From PSRF01 sp050748205 (GTDB lineage: Bacteria > Acidobacteriota > Blastocatellia > Pyrinomonadales > Pyrinomonadaceae), in the NCBI GenBank assembly GCA_050748205.1, contig JBOGOU010000214.1, positions 4,790-68,789 on the forward strand: a DNA stretch of 64,000 nt. Reading direction: 5' to 3'. A program made the translations under genes and the position numbers. Shown here piece after piece: positions 26,044 through 34,488 of this stretch. How positions within the stretch are numbered: position 1 is the first letter of the stretch; the number at the start of each line of letters is the position of its first letter. Under the pieces are notes generated by a model. The model made no database searches. It was given only the letters and a program-made list of their open reading frames with translations, and was not told the DNA's origin.

Positions 26044-26077
26044 AAACGGGATCAGTCGCGGCTGGCTTTTTTGTTTT
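26027..26077 (+). terminator. Attenuator terminator upstream of chorismate mutase
   Basis: AGCCAGCCGCGACT (26027-26040) pairs perfectly over 14 bp with AGTCGCGGCTGGCT (26054-26067), with a 13-nt loop, and is followed by TTTTTTGTTTT. It follows the leader stop codon by 29 nt and precedes the chorismate mutase ATG by 75 nt. Confidence 0.9.
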
Positions 26078-26151
26078 GCAGCTGACCATCTCTGAGGTTG
26101 AACCGATTGAGATCTGAGACCGAACGCCCACTTGCGAAAGGACCACAGGCA

Positions 26152-26508
26152 ATGAACATCGAATACTGGCGTACTGAAATAGACGAAGTAGACAGGGAGT
26201 TGCTTCGACTCTTGAATCGTAGAGCGCGCCTTGCAATGAAGGTTGGAGCGCTCAAGCGAGCCGCAGGGTTACCCTGTTGCGACCCGGAACGAGAGCGCGT
26301 TGTACTCCACACCCTGCAACAAGCCAACACCGGCCCGCTCACCCATCACACTGTAACTAAACTCTTCCGGCGCATCATTCGAGAATCACGCGTTGTTGAG
26401 GCGCAGACGCTTGCGGGTGAAGAGACGACAAGGGAAAGCGATAACGGCGAATGCGAAGCAGCGATTGCGGCCAGACCCGTTTCGAGTTCACGCGAGGTCT
26501 TGTTGTGA
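26152..26508 (+). CDS. Chorismate mutase (AroQ type)
   Basis: 118 aa from ATG 26152, which has AAAGGA 9 nt upstream; the longer frame from 26098 lacks a ribosome site and is rejected. WRTEIDEVDRELLRLLNRRA and ARLAMKVGALKRAAG are the first AroQ helix with its catalytic Arg and Lys, and DPERERVVLHTL is the second. The enzyme converts chorismate to prephenate. The last ~25 residues are unconserved. The stop codon overlaps the GTG of the dehydratase, so the two are probably co-translated. It is the first structural gene behind the attenuator. Confidence 0.9.
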   Translation: MNIEYWRTEIDEVDRELLRLLNRRARLAMKVGALKRAAGLPCCDPERERVVLHTLQQANTGPLTHHTVTKLFRRIIRESRVVEAQTLAGEETTRESDNGECEAAIAARPVSSSREVLL

Positions 26509-27152
26509 GCAGTTCAAGTCGCCGGCCGAGAGTGGCGTTTCAGGGTGAGCACGGGGCGTTCAGCGAAGACGCGGCCATCAAACTACTGGGGCCCGAAATT
26601 CAGCTGGTGCCGCGCCCTACTTTCACTGCGCTTTTCAAGAGCCTTGATGAAGGCCTCGCGGACTACGTACTAGCGCCGATTGAAAACAGTCTCATTGGAG
26701 CGATTCAACCCGCCATCGATCTGCTTCAGAAGAGTTCGTTGGCCGTCGAGGATGAAGTGGTTATACGGATTCAGCAGCACTTGATTGGATGCCCTGGCGC
26801 AGTGTTCGAAGAAATTGAAGCGGTGGAATCTCACCCCGCTGCCCTGGCGCAGTGTCAGCGTTTCTTTGCGGAAAACACACGGATTAAGAGAATCGAAACA
26901 GAAGACACCGCAGGAAGTGTCGCACGAATTATTGAGCAGGCCGACCGCAAGAGTGCCGCGATAGCAAGCAGACGCGCCGCGGAACTCTACGGCGGATCAA
27001 TCATTCGCAGCAACCTGGAGGATGATCCGGAGAACTACACGCGCTTCGCACTACTCTCAAACCAGAGTAAATCGTCTCTGCGCGTCGAAAGTGCGGCCTC
27101 AGTGGCGGACCAAAACGATAAGGAGTTCAAAAGATTAGTAAGCGAGGTATAG
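26505..27152 (+). CDS. pheA: Prephenate dehydratase without ACT domain
   Basis: 215 aa from GTG 26505, which overlaps the preceding TGA (GTGA). RVAFQGEHGAFSEDAA, APIENSLIGAI and the catalytic DDPENYTRFALLS (with the Thr-Arg-Phe motif) identify prephenate dehydratase, which makes phenylpyruvate for phenylalanine. Family members normally carry a C-terminal ACT domain with an ESRP motif for phenylalanine feedback. Here only ~35 unconserved residues follow TRF before the stop, so the regulatory domain is missing. Feedback may rest on the DAHP synthase and on the upstream attenuator instead. The next gene starts 3 nt after the stop. Confidence 0.92.
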   Translation: MSSSSRRPRVAFQGEHGAFSEDAAIKLLGPEIQLVPRPTFTALFKSLDEGLADYVLAPIENSLIGAIQPAIDLLQKSSLAVEDEVVIRIQQHLIGCPGAVFEEIEAVESHPAALAQCQRFFAENTRIKRIETEDTAGSVARIIEQADRKSAAIASRRAAELYGGSIIRSNLEDDPENYTRFALLSNQSKSSLRVESAASVADQNDKEFKRLVSEV

Positions 27153-27155
27153 ATC

Positions 27156-28172
27156 ATGATTGTTAATATGACAACAGCGGCAACTGCGGAAGAGATCACT
27201 CACGTAATTGAGCGGATTAAGGAATGCGGCTATCAGGCTCATGTAATCCAAGGTGCAGAACGCACCGTTATCGGCGCGGTCGGGAGCAATGGCCGCAGAT
27301 CAGAGATTGAAGCGTTGCGTGCAGCTCCCGGCGTGCAGGACGTCATCCAGATTGCCCATCCCTTCAAGCTGGTCAGTCGTCAGCTGCGAGAACGCCGCAC
27401 GATCGTTGACGTTCGGGGTGTCAAAATAGGCACTGGCAATCTCGTTGTGATTGCCGGACCGTGTTCTGTCGAATCGGGCGAACAGTTGTTCGAAACTGCG
27501 CGGGCAGTGAAAACCGCCGGAGCTAACATGCTGCGTGGCGGGGCTTACAAACCCCGGACGTCTCCCTACGATTTCCAGGGGTTGGGAGTCGAGGCTCTTT
27601 GTCTTTTGAGGGAGGCCAGCGCAGAGACAGGACTGCCTATAGTCACTGAGGTGATGAGCGAGACGGATGTCGAAATCGTCAGCGAGTATGCTGACATGCT
27701 GCAAGTCGGTGCTCGCAACATGCAAAACTTTTCGCTCTTGAGAAAACTGGCGCCTGTTAAGCGGCCAATTCTTCTCAAACGCGGTCCCTCGGCAACAATT
27801 AAGGAATGGCTGCTCGCAGCGGAATATTTATTGGCCGGCGGTAATGCGAACGTTGTCCTCTGTGAGCGTGGTATTAAGACCTTTGAAACCGCCACCCGAA
27901 ATACTCTCGATTTGTCGGCGATCGCTCTGGCCAAGGAATTGTCGCATCTGCCCGTGCTGGCGGATCCTTCGCACGGGACAGGCTTACGCAGTCTCGTCGC
28001 CCCGATGTCGAAAGCAGCCGTTGCGGCCGGCGCTGATGGCCTCATCATTGAAGTTCACCCATGTCCTGAACGGGCGCTCTCAGACGGCCCACAGTCGCTC
28101 GACCTTCCCGGCTTTGCGGAATTGATGAAGGATCTTGGCAAACAAAGCATAAGAGAAGTGAAGGCTGCTTGA
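27156..28172 (+). CDS. aroF: 3-deoxy-7-phosphoheptulonate synthase (type I-beta, with regulatory N-domain)
   Basis: 338 aa. Residues ~1-75 form the ferredoxin-like domain (ITHVIERIKECGYQAHVIQG, TVIGAVG) seen in Thermotoga-type DAHP synthases, where it mediates Tyr/Phe inhibition. The barrel has VVIAGPCSVES, LRGGAYKPRTSPYDFQG, VGARNMQNF, LLKRGPSATIKEWLLAAEY and ADPSHGTG, i.e. all phosphoenolpyruvate, erythrose-4-phosphate and metal-binding motifs. It catalyses the first step of the shikimate pathway. As the third gene behind the attenuator it lets entry and the Phe/Tyr branch be controlled together. Confidence 0.95.
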   Translation: MIVNMTTAATAEEITHVIERIKECGYQAHVIQGAERTVIGAVGSNGRRSEIEALRAAPGVQDVIQIAHPFKLVSRQLRERRTIVDVRGVKIGTGNLVVIAGPCSVESGEQLFETARAVKTAGANMLRGGAYKPRTSPYDFQGLGVEALCLLREASAETGLPIVTEVMSETDVEIVSEYADMLQVGARNMQNFSLLRKLAPVKRPILLKRGPSATIKEWLLAAEYLLAGGNANVVLCERGIKTFETATRNTLDLSAIALAKELSHLPVLADPSHGTGLRSLVAPMSKAAVAAGADGLIIEVHPCPERALSDGPQSLDLPGFAELMKDLGKQSIREVKAA

Positions 28173-28227
28173 CCAAAGGTAGGATGGCAGTGAACTATCC
28201 TAAGTTCGGCGCAAACCAGGCCACTCA

Positions 28228-28535
28228 ACCATCAGCCCATTTGCGATAGCCAATGGATCGTACGCTCAACCTCGACGAGCCACTCAACGCACAGATCCAT
28301 TGGCTACCGTTGAGCTCAGCATCCGGTCGCTACCGCTCGCGGTTCCGTAATTGAGTGGTACTCGTCGAGTTGCGTGGTAGGATCCATTGGCTACCGCAAA
28401 TGGTTGTGTGGGTGAGTGGGTCCGTCCAGGTTGAGCATTGGATCCATTGGCTACCGCAAATGGTTCTGATGATTGAGTGGTTTTTGTATCGAGTTTGGGA
28501 TTCCCCGGCTACCGCTCCTGGTTTTCCTCCTCTAT
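28228..28535. repeat. Cluster of GGATCCATTGGCTACCG repeats
   Basis: GATCCATTGGCTACCGCAAA + TGGTT occurs at 28381-28405 and again at 28441-28465, exactly 60 bp apart. A shorter copy is at 28294-28310 and an inverted copy (CCATTTGCGATAGCCAATGG) at 28238-28257. AGCATCCGGTCGCTACCGCT at 28319-28338 matches the repeat at 16695, and CCGGCTACCGCTCCTGGTT at 28506-28524 is a diverged relative. Almost all of the gene-free interval 28173-28651 is this material; no ORF in it looks real. Confidence 0.75.
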
Positions 28536-28651
28536 TGCAATTCCTAAATCTTCCTCAGACGCAGGTACGGTTTTAAGGGTTTTACTTTTCTGAATTTCCA
28601 TTTACGATTGGCACACAAATACTTCCGAAGGTTGCCGCAAAGGAGTCCAAG

Positions 28652-29125
28652 GTGATTTCGCTAAAGGTTAACGGCAAGCAGGTAAACGTCGAAGTGGATC
28701 CCACGACCCCTTTGCTCTGGGTTTTGAGGGAAACGCTGGGTCTTACCGGAACTAAGTACGGATGCGGGATGGCGCAGTGTGGTGCTTGCACAGTGCATTT
28801 GAACGGGGAGGCAATTCGCTCGTGTGTGAAGCGAGTCTCCGATGTTGCGGGCAAGGAAATCACGACCATCGAGGGACTGTCCACTGACCTTAGTCATCCT
28901 TTGCAAAAGGCCTGGATGGAAATCGACGTGCCGCAATGTGGCTATTGTCAATCGGGACAGATCATGAGTGCGGCCGTTTTGCTGGCTGAAAATTCTGCGC
29001 CAACTGACCAGGACATTGATGACGGTATGACGGGCAACATCTGTCGCTGTGGGACGTATCCGCGAATTCGGCGAGCGATTCACCGTGCTGCGGAAATCAA
29101 GGCCCAGCAGAGAGGCACGAAATGA
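28652..29125 (+). CDS. iorA: Isoquinoline 1-oxidoreductase-like [2Fe-2S] subunit
   Basis: 157 aa from GTG 28652. Plant-type cluster ligands Cys38, Cys43, Cys46 and Cys58 (YGCGMAQCGACTVHLNGEAI) are followed by the second cluster Cys96, Cys99, Cys131 and Cys133 (PQCGYCQSGQIM, GNICRCGTYPRI). This is the small electron-transfer subunit of xanthine-oxidase family molybdoenzymes. It overlaps the large subunit at ATGA. The pair lacks a FAD subunit, which is the two-subunit Ior/aldehyde-dehydrogenase pattern. The real substrate is not known. Confidence 0.92.
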   Translation: MISLKVNGKQVNVEVDPTTPLLWVLRETLGLTGTKYGCGMAQCGACTVHLNGEAIRSCVKRVSDVAGKEITTIEGLSTDLSHPLQKAWMEIDVPQCGYCQSGQIMSAAVLLAENSAPTDQDIDDGMTGNICRCGTYPRIRRAIHRAAEIKAQQRGTK

Positions 29126-31284
29126 GCGCGACGACCTCCATGAAGAGACGCGATTTCTTAAAGACCAGTGCAGCCGTGGGCGGCGGTCTCCTCATCAGTT
29201 TGTATATTCCGGAAGGGATTTTGGCCAGTAGCGATAATGTAACGCCGGAGTCGACAAGCGTTTTTAAGCCAAATGCCTTCATTCGTATCGGCAGTGATGA
29301 CACTGTGACGATCATCGTGAATAAATCAGAAATGGGCCAGGGCGTCTTCACATCATTACCAATGCTTGTCGCAGAAGAGCTGGAGGCTGATTGGAGCAGA
29401 ATTCGGGTCGAAGGTGCGCCCGTGGATGTCGCTTATAACCATCCTGTGTTCGGCATTCAGATGACCGGAGGTAGCACGAGTACCGCGTCAGAGTGGGACC
29501 GACTGCGCAAGGCCGGAGCTACCGCCCGCGTGATGCTCATCGCCGCAGCTGCCCAGAACTGGAACGTTGACCAGCAAAGCCTGCGTGCCGAGAACGGTTT
29601 TGTGATTCACACGAGTAGCGGACGCCGTGCCTCGTTTGGTTCACTTGCTGATGCTGCAGCAAAGCTCACAGCACCCAAAGAGGTGCCGCTCAAAGACCCG
29701 AAGGATTTCAAATTAATCGGTAAACCCACACGGCGTCTGGACACACCTGCCAAAATTGATGGCACCGCTCAATTCGGCCTGGATGTCCAAATTCCCGGGA
29801 TGATGACCGCCGTTGTAGCGAGACCTCCGGTGTTCGGCGCAAAGCTTCTCAGCTTTAACGCTGACAGGGCGAAGGCTGTGCCCGGTGTCACGAGTGTGCT
29901 CCAGGTGCCGTCCGGTGTGGCAGTTATCGCGACTGGTTTTTGGCCGGCGAAGCAGGGACGGGACAAGCTCGAGATAACCTGGGATGAGGGAACCAACGCA
30001 AATCTTTCCACCGTCGCAATGCGAGAACAATTTGCCACCCTGGCGAAGACCCCGGGGTTAATCGCTCGCAAGGTTGGCGACGCCGGCAAAGCTCTCGCGA
30101 GCGCCGCAAAGACCATCACCGCGGAATATGAAGTGCCCTACCTGGCCCATGCCATGATGGAGCCATTGAATTGCGTCGTCGACCTACACCCGGACCGCTG
30201 CGAAATATGGACGGGCACTCAATTTCAAACTGGCGATCGGGCAGCGGCGGCCGCAGTAGCTGGACTCAAGCCCGAACAAGTCGAGCTTCATACCACGCTT
30301 CTGGGAGGTGGTTTTGGTCGCCGCGCGAATCCCGCCTCGGATTTCGTTATTGAAGCGGTGCAGGTTGCGAAGGCGGCAAATGTGCCGGTGAAGGTAGTTT
30401 GGACAAGAGAAGATGATATCCGCGGTGGATGGTACCGGCCTATGTGGTACGACCGATTTTCCGCCGGCATCGACGACAAGGGGAATCCAATAGCCTGGAC
30501 CCACACCATCGTAGGCCAGTCGATTATCGCCGGCACACCGTTTGAGCAGTTTATTATCAAAGACGGAATCGACGCCACGTCAACCGAAGGAGCTGCGGAC
30601 TTGCTGTACGGAATTCCGAACCTCCAGGTAGATCTGCACACGCCCAAGACTGGCGTCCCGGTCCTTTGGTGGCGCTCGGTTGGCCACTCACACAACGGTT
30701 TTGCAGTTGAAGCCTTTTTCGACGAGGTGGCCCATGCCGCGGGCAAAGATCCGTACCAACTCCGTCGTACGCTGCTTGCCGGCCAGCCACGCTTGCGCGC
30801 GGTGCTCGATCTGGCCGCTCAAAAAGCGAACTGGGGCAGCCCTCTACCCAAAGGTAGAGGCCGAGGGATCGCCACGCATTTCTCTTTTGACAGTTACGTT
30901 GCCCAGGTAGCCGAAGTCTCAGTAGACAAAGACAATTCGATCCGCGTTCATAAGATAGTTTGCGCCGTTGATTGTGGCCGCGTAGTTAATCCTGACTCAG
31001 TTAAAGCACAGATGGAAGGCGGAATAGTCTTTGGTCTAACGGCAGCGCTCAAGAGCGAAATCACATTTGCGCAAGGCCGTGTGCAGCAGCGCAACTTTCA
31101 CGATTACCAGATGCTACGCATTAATGAGTCGCCGGAAATCGAGGTCCATATTGTGCCGAGCACTGAGGCACCCACCGGCGTTGGCGAACCAGGCGTGCCC
31201 CCCGTCGCTCCAGCAGTTGCGAATGCAATCTTTGCAGTAACCGGCAAGCGCGTCAGGCGCCTGCCGATTCGTCTGAGCAGTTGA
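29122..31284 (+). CDS. iorB: Molybdopterin-binding large subunit, isoquinoline 1-oxidoreductase/aldehyde dehydrogenase-like
   Basis: 720 aa. It begins with a Tat signal (MKRRDFLKTSAAVGGGLL), so the enzyme is exported folded with its cofactor. Typical IorB segments are INKSEMGQGV-like VNKSEMGQGVFTSLPMLVAEELEADW (read in two parts), QMTGGSTSTASEWDRLRKAG, LGGGFGRRANPASDFVIEAV, WTREDDIRGGWYRP, RSVGHSHNGFAVE, and the C-terminal active-site Glu region TGVGEPGVPPVAPAVANAI. In this family the Glu acts as base in hydroxylation at the Mo centre. Start ATG 29122 overlaps the small-subunit stop. A di-heme protein follows, giving a route for electrons to the respiratory chain. Confidence 0.92.
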   Translation: MSATTSMKRRDFLKTSAAVGGGLLISLYIPEGILASSDNVTPESTSVFKPNAFIRIGSDDTVTIIVNKSEMGQGVFTSLPMLVAEELEADWSRIRVEGAPVDVAYNHPVFGIQMTGGSTSTASEWDRLRKAGATARVMLIAAAAQNWNVDQQSLRAENGFVIHTSSGRRASFGSLADAAAKLTAPKEVPLKDPKDFKLIGKPTRRLDTPAKIDGTAQFGLDVQIPGMMTAVVARPPVFGAKLLSFNADRAKAVPGVTSVLQVPSGVAVIATGFWPAKQGRDKLEITWDEGTNANLSTVAMREQFATLAKTPGLIARKVGDAGKALASAAKTITAEYEVPYLAHAMMEPLNCVVDLHPDRCEIWTGTQFQTGDRAAAAAVAGLKPEQVELHTTLLGGGFGRRANPASDFVIEAVQVAKAANVPVKVVWTREDDIRGGWYRPMWYDRFSAGIDDKGNPIAWTHTIVGQSIIAGTPFEQFIIKDGIDATSTEGAADLLYGIPNLQVDLHTPKTGVPVLWWRSVGHSHNGFAVEAFFDEVAHAAGKDPYQLRRTLLAGQPRLRAVLDLAAQKANWGSPLPKGRGRGIATHFSFDSYVAQVAEVSVDKDNSIRVHKIVCAVDCGRVVNPDSVKAQMEGGIVFGLTAALKSEITFAQGRVQQRNFHDYQMLRINESPEIEVHIVPSTEAPTGVGEPGVPPVAPAVANAIFAVTGKRVRRLPIRLSS

Positions 31285-31345
31285 GAGTAAATTCTGGGAG
31301 GCTGCTGTCTGTCGGAGAAAAGCTTACAGGTGAGGAAACTTTAAA

Positions 31346-31990
31346 GTGCGCGGATACTCACATGGCAGATTGAACATGGCGAGCAAGAGAACACTAGTAA
31401 CGCTAGGCTCTATTGGGGTGCTCCTGTTTGGCGCCACTCTCGCATTGATTGCTCGACCTAACTACTTACGGGCCGGCGATCCGCAGGCAACCGCGACTAA
31501 GAATGACGCGCTCGCCCGTGCAGCCTTCCTCGCTATAGTTCCTGTGCTAAAACATCCTCGCTGTCTCAACTGTCATGCGACAGGCGACTACCCCCGTCAG
31601 GGCGATGACGGACACATACATGCCCAGAATGTTCGCCGTGGACCAGACGGGCACGGAAAGTTTGGCCAGAAGTGCAGCGCCTGCCATCAGGAACAGAATG
31701 TTGCGGGCTTAAACATGCCACCGGGCGCGCCAAATTGGCATCTGCCCCCTCCAGCCACGCCGATGATCTGGGAAGGCCGGACTCCAGGACAAATCTGCCG
31801 GCAGCTCAAAGACGCCAAGCAGAATGGCGGCAAGTCGGTCGCGCAGATTGTCGAGCACGTCACAGCGGACAAACTTGTTTTGTGGGGATGGAGTCCTGGT
31901 GACGGCCGCGCGCTACCTCCGCTAAGTCACGAGGAGTTTGCGCGGAAGTTTCAGGAATGGGTTCGCTACGGCGCCGCCTGCCCAGACTAA
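31346..31990 (+). CDS. Exported di-heme c-type protein linked to IorAB
   Basis: 214 aa from GTG 31346, which has GAGGA 9 nt upstream; an in-frame ATG at 31376 has no such site. A membrane anchor or signal covers ~14-36. Two CxxCH motifs are visible, CLNCH at 73-77 and CSACH at 110-114, and Met/His candidates for distal ligands follow (NMPPGAPNWHLPP). It directly follows iorAB with 61 bp between, so it probably takes electrons from the molybdoenzyme in the periplasm. Similar small di-heme proteins are seen beside Ior-like genes, but the exact family is not certain. It converges on the esterase gene with 2 nt between stops. Confidence 0.8.
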   Translation: MRGYSHGRLNMASKRTLVTLGSIGVLLFGATLALIARPNYLRAGDPQATATKNDALARAAFLAIVPVLKHPRCLNCHATGDYPRQGDDGHIHAQNVRRGPDGHGKFGQKCSACHQEQNVAGLNMPPGAPNWHLPPPATPMIWEGRTPGQICRQLKDAKQNGGKSVAQIVEHVTADKLVLWGWSPGDGRALPPLSHEEFARKFQEWVRYGAACPD

Positions 31991-31992
31991 GG

Positions 31993-33276
31993 TCACTGGT
32001 CCTTCTTCGCTGTGGCCTGTTTCAACTTCTCGCTTGCTCTCTCGAAGTTTGCTTTATAAATCGCCAGGTTAGGGTCTTTGTTTTCCTGCCCCAGCATCTG
32101 TGCTTTTTCGTAGAGTGGCGCCGCCAAATCAAGGCGACCACCTCTTTCGTAAGCTTCCGCCAGGCTGTCGTAAACATTAGCGGATTTGGGATAGCGTTCG
32201 ACGTTACTCTTGAAGGTTGCTATTGCCTCGTCGGGTTTTCCGCCGAAAAGAAGTTGGTATCCCAACTGATTGATCAAATTCTCAGGAACCGGAATCGTAT
32301 AGCCAAACTTTTCGGAGAGTTTCTTGTAATGCTCTTCAGCGCCCTTCAGATTGCCGGCCACCGCTCCCGTCTCGGAATCCCTGGGTATCAACCAGCCGTC
32401 GTAAACTTTGCGTAAGGCCGAGTAGTGACTGCGCAATACCACGGATCCGTGGTCTTCGTCCGGCATCAGCTGCGCTTCCCACTCCAAGCCCTTAACCTGG
32501 TTCCTCGCCAGCACTTGTTTCATCTGGTGGAAGCCGTCGTCAATCGGTCCGGGTTCGTCGCCCAGGGACATGAAAAGAGTTCCCTTAAGCTCTTTTCGAG
32601 ATTTGAAAAAGTCATCGGCGCGTTTTACCACGACTTGATTGTCCCACTGCAATGCAGGGCTCACTGCAACGTAAGCATTGAACAACTCAGGCCGCGATAC
32701 CATTGCGTGAATCGCAAATAGTCCGCCGAGTGAGTGCCCAGCCAGGATGCGATACGGTCGCACCCGGTATCCCTTCTCAATGGCTGGAATCAGCTCTGTC
32801 TCAATAAATTTGAGAAACTTGTCGCCGCCTCCGCTGGTGGGAAACTGGAGTGTTTTTCCGTCAGGTGCAAGTGTAGTGACATGGGTTGGACTCAAATCGC
32901 GAGTGCGGTCTGTATTCGGGATGCCGACAACGATCAACTCCGAGATGCGGCCGTTTCTCGCCAGGAACTCTATAGTGCTGCTGGTGTGTCCAATGTGTGC
33001 GTCTCCATCAGTCATGTAAAGGACGGGATAGCGATCATTGTTCGTTTCGTATCCAGCCGGGGTTCTTACTAGTATCGTCCTTTCTTCACCGAGCACTTCT
33101 GATTTGATCTTCAGAGACGTGACGGCGGCGGTTGCCGGCGCTTGTCCGAATGCTGATGAGGAAAGAAGAATAAGAAAAGCTAACACTCCCAGCAGGCCAG
33201 TAGCCCCGGCGAAGCGTTGGAGTGACTTGGGGGAAGTAGGACCAGCGGCGCGAGCAAACGCAGAAGGGATTCTCAT
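31993..33276 (-). CDS. Exported esterase D-like hydrolase with TPR tail
   Basis: 427 aa from ATG 33276, preceded by AGGAG at 6 nt; a longer frame to 33312 lacks a ribosome site. A signal peptide ends near SSSAFGQAPA. The hydrolase part (~60-310 of the long frame) is of the esterase/IroE type: YPVLYMTDGDAHIGHTSSTI, IVVGIPNTDRTRDLSPTH, nucleophile motif LAGHSLGGLFAI, and the closing MPDEDHGSVVLRSH with the catalytic His. The C-terminal ~110 residues form TPR-like helices (NLINQLGYQLLFGGKPDEAI, SANVYDSLAEAYERGG). The substrate may be a siderophore ester or other acyl ester; the sequence does not decide. Confidence 0.87.
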   Translation of the reverse strand: MRIPSAFARAAGPTSPKSLQRFAGATGLLGVLAFLILLSSSAFGQAPATAAVTSLKIKSEVLGEERTILVRTPAGYETNNDRYPVLYMTDGDAHIGHTSSTIEFLARNGRISELIVVGIPNTDRTRDLSPTHVTTLAPDGKTLQFPTSGGGDKFLKFIETELIPAIEKGYRVRPYRILAGHSLGGLFAIHAMVSRPELFNAYVAVSPALQWDNQVVVKRADDFFKSRKELKGTLFMSLGDEPGPIDDGFHQMKQVLARNQVKGLEWEAQLMPDEDHGSVVLRSHYSALRKVYDGWLIPRDSETGAVAGNLKGAEEHYKKLSEKFGYTIPVPENLINQLGYQLLFGGKPDEAIATFKSNVERYPKSANVYDSLAEAYERGGRLDLAAPLYEKAQMLGQENKDPNLAIYKANFERASEKLKQATAKKDQ

Positions 33277-33495
33277 TGCAGTCTCCTTACTTGAGAAAAA
33301 TTTGGGCAGCACAAAAAGTTACGTTACCGAAATCATGAATCGAGGCAGTGGGGGATAAAGCAGTTACCCGAGGACCGCCTCCCGCCGGGACAGGAAACTC
33401 TGAGACGTCTTCCATAGCACCCGTAAGGGGGCAACAGAAAAACTTTGTGACGAAAGGGCCAGAGGCCGTGATGAACGGGCTAGCTGGCAAGCAAA

Positions 33496-34317
33496 CTACT
33501 TAAAGCGCTTGGCGTTCTCAGGTTTGATGAATAGAGAGTCCTGCAAAGGGCGGTTGTATTCAATGGACTCGTAGTTAATACGGCTGCTCTGTTTTCCGTT
33601 TATGAAGTGATCAATTACAAATGGCGCCGTGACGCCGTCGATGACTATGGGTCTTGCCAGATGATCTTCTTCCGTTACCTCTTCAGTATCGTCCGAATCA
33701 GCTTTTTTTCGGTTGCGCTTGTAGATCACTTTTGCAGGCAGCCCGTCACGTGCGCCAAATTCATATTCAATCCAAAAACCGTCTGGATAGGTAAGGCGTA
33801 CAGTCTCGTTGCGTTTTGCGAGACCGGCCTCGCGCCGTCCTACATAGCTGAGAACAGCACCTTCTTTTCGCCACCAACCACGCAGAAGATTTTCAAAGCT
33901 GGTGCGGACGCCGCGTTTGAAATCTTCGATCTGCGTGGGCTTCAGATCATTTATGCTTTTGGTAGCGCCGTCGTAAAGCCACCCAGTATTACTGACATTG
34001 GTTTGCACGACACGAATACCGGCGCTGGTGAATTCTGTGCGTTCTTTGTCGGGATAAACGATGTAATCAAGGAACCTGGTGGGAAGTTGTGACATGCCGT
34101 CCTGGTAGGCGGTATAAAAGCCACGACCTACGACTGATTGGACGTTAAGGTAGTTGCTGCCGCCGAAAGTTTCGATGGCGCGCTTAACTATTTCCTCGGC
34201 TTTCTGATCCTGCGGAGCAGTTGCTGTAGTATTGTTGTTCTGCGCATCAATCTTCGCGAGCCACGAACAAACAAAGGCCAAAAGTAAAACAATAATTGCT
34301 CGTTTCGAAAACCTCAT
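33496..34317 (-). CDS. Exported protein of unknown function, lipoprotein-sorting-like
   Basis: 273 aa. The signal peptide is RAIIVLLLAFVCSWLAKIDAQ. The mature part has KAEEIVKRAIETFGGSNYLN followed by alternating strands with aromatic residues (VVGRGFYTAYQDG, VRLTYPDGFWIEYEFG, PAKVIYKRN). It ends PLQDSLFIKPENAKRFK. The helix-then-antiparallel-sheet pattern resembles LolA/LolB-like or DUF4292-like periplasmic proteins, but no family is assigned. No lipobox Cys is present. It is transcribed alone, convergent with nothing on its 3' side; 183 bp of featureless sequence lie between it and the esterase gene. Confidence 0.7.
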   Translation of the reverse strand: MRFSKRAIIVLLLAFVCSWLAKIDAQNNNTTATAPQDQKAEEIVKRAIETFGGSNYLNVQSVVGRGFYTAYQDGMSQLPTRFLDYIVYPDKERTEFTSAGIRVVQTNVSNTGWLYDGATKSINDLKPTQIEDFKRGVRTSFENLLRGWWRKEGAVLSYVGRREAGLAKRNETVRLTYPDGFWIEYEFGARDGLPAKVIYKRNRKKADSDDTEEVTEEDHLARPIVIDGVTAPFVIDHFINGKQSSRINYESIEYNRPLQDSLFIKPENAKRFK

Positions 34318-34423
34318 CTTAGCCGTGAATTTACCACAGAGAGCAGTCAGCGGACGAACAAGGCGATCGATTGTTTCGCCAGGTCAACTCTCGAATTCAG
34401 GACACCACCACGAACGCTCTGGG

Positions 34424-34459
34424 ATTGAAAAAGGGCCTCAATGAAAATCAGAGGCCCTT
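34424..34459 (-). terminator. Terminator of the heat-shock block
   Basis: Read on the minus strand: AAGGGCCTC (34459-34451), an 11-nt loop, GAGGCCCTT (34439-34431), then TTTTTC. It lies 30 nt past the clpC-like stop codon. Confidence 0.85.
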
Positions 34460-34488
34460 CGTCGTCGTTACGGATAAATAGAGAGAAG

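Noticed and set aside
28355..28576. 73-aa ORF in the repeat field
   Set aside because: It translates the GATCCATTGGCTACCG repeats (repeated IHWLPQMV) and has no ribosome site.
33287..33490. 67-aa minus-strand ORF between esterase and the exported protein
   Set aside because: No domain, no ribosome site, and composition like non-coding sequence; it also overlaps the esterase 5' region.
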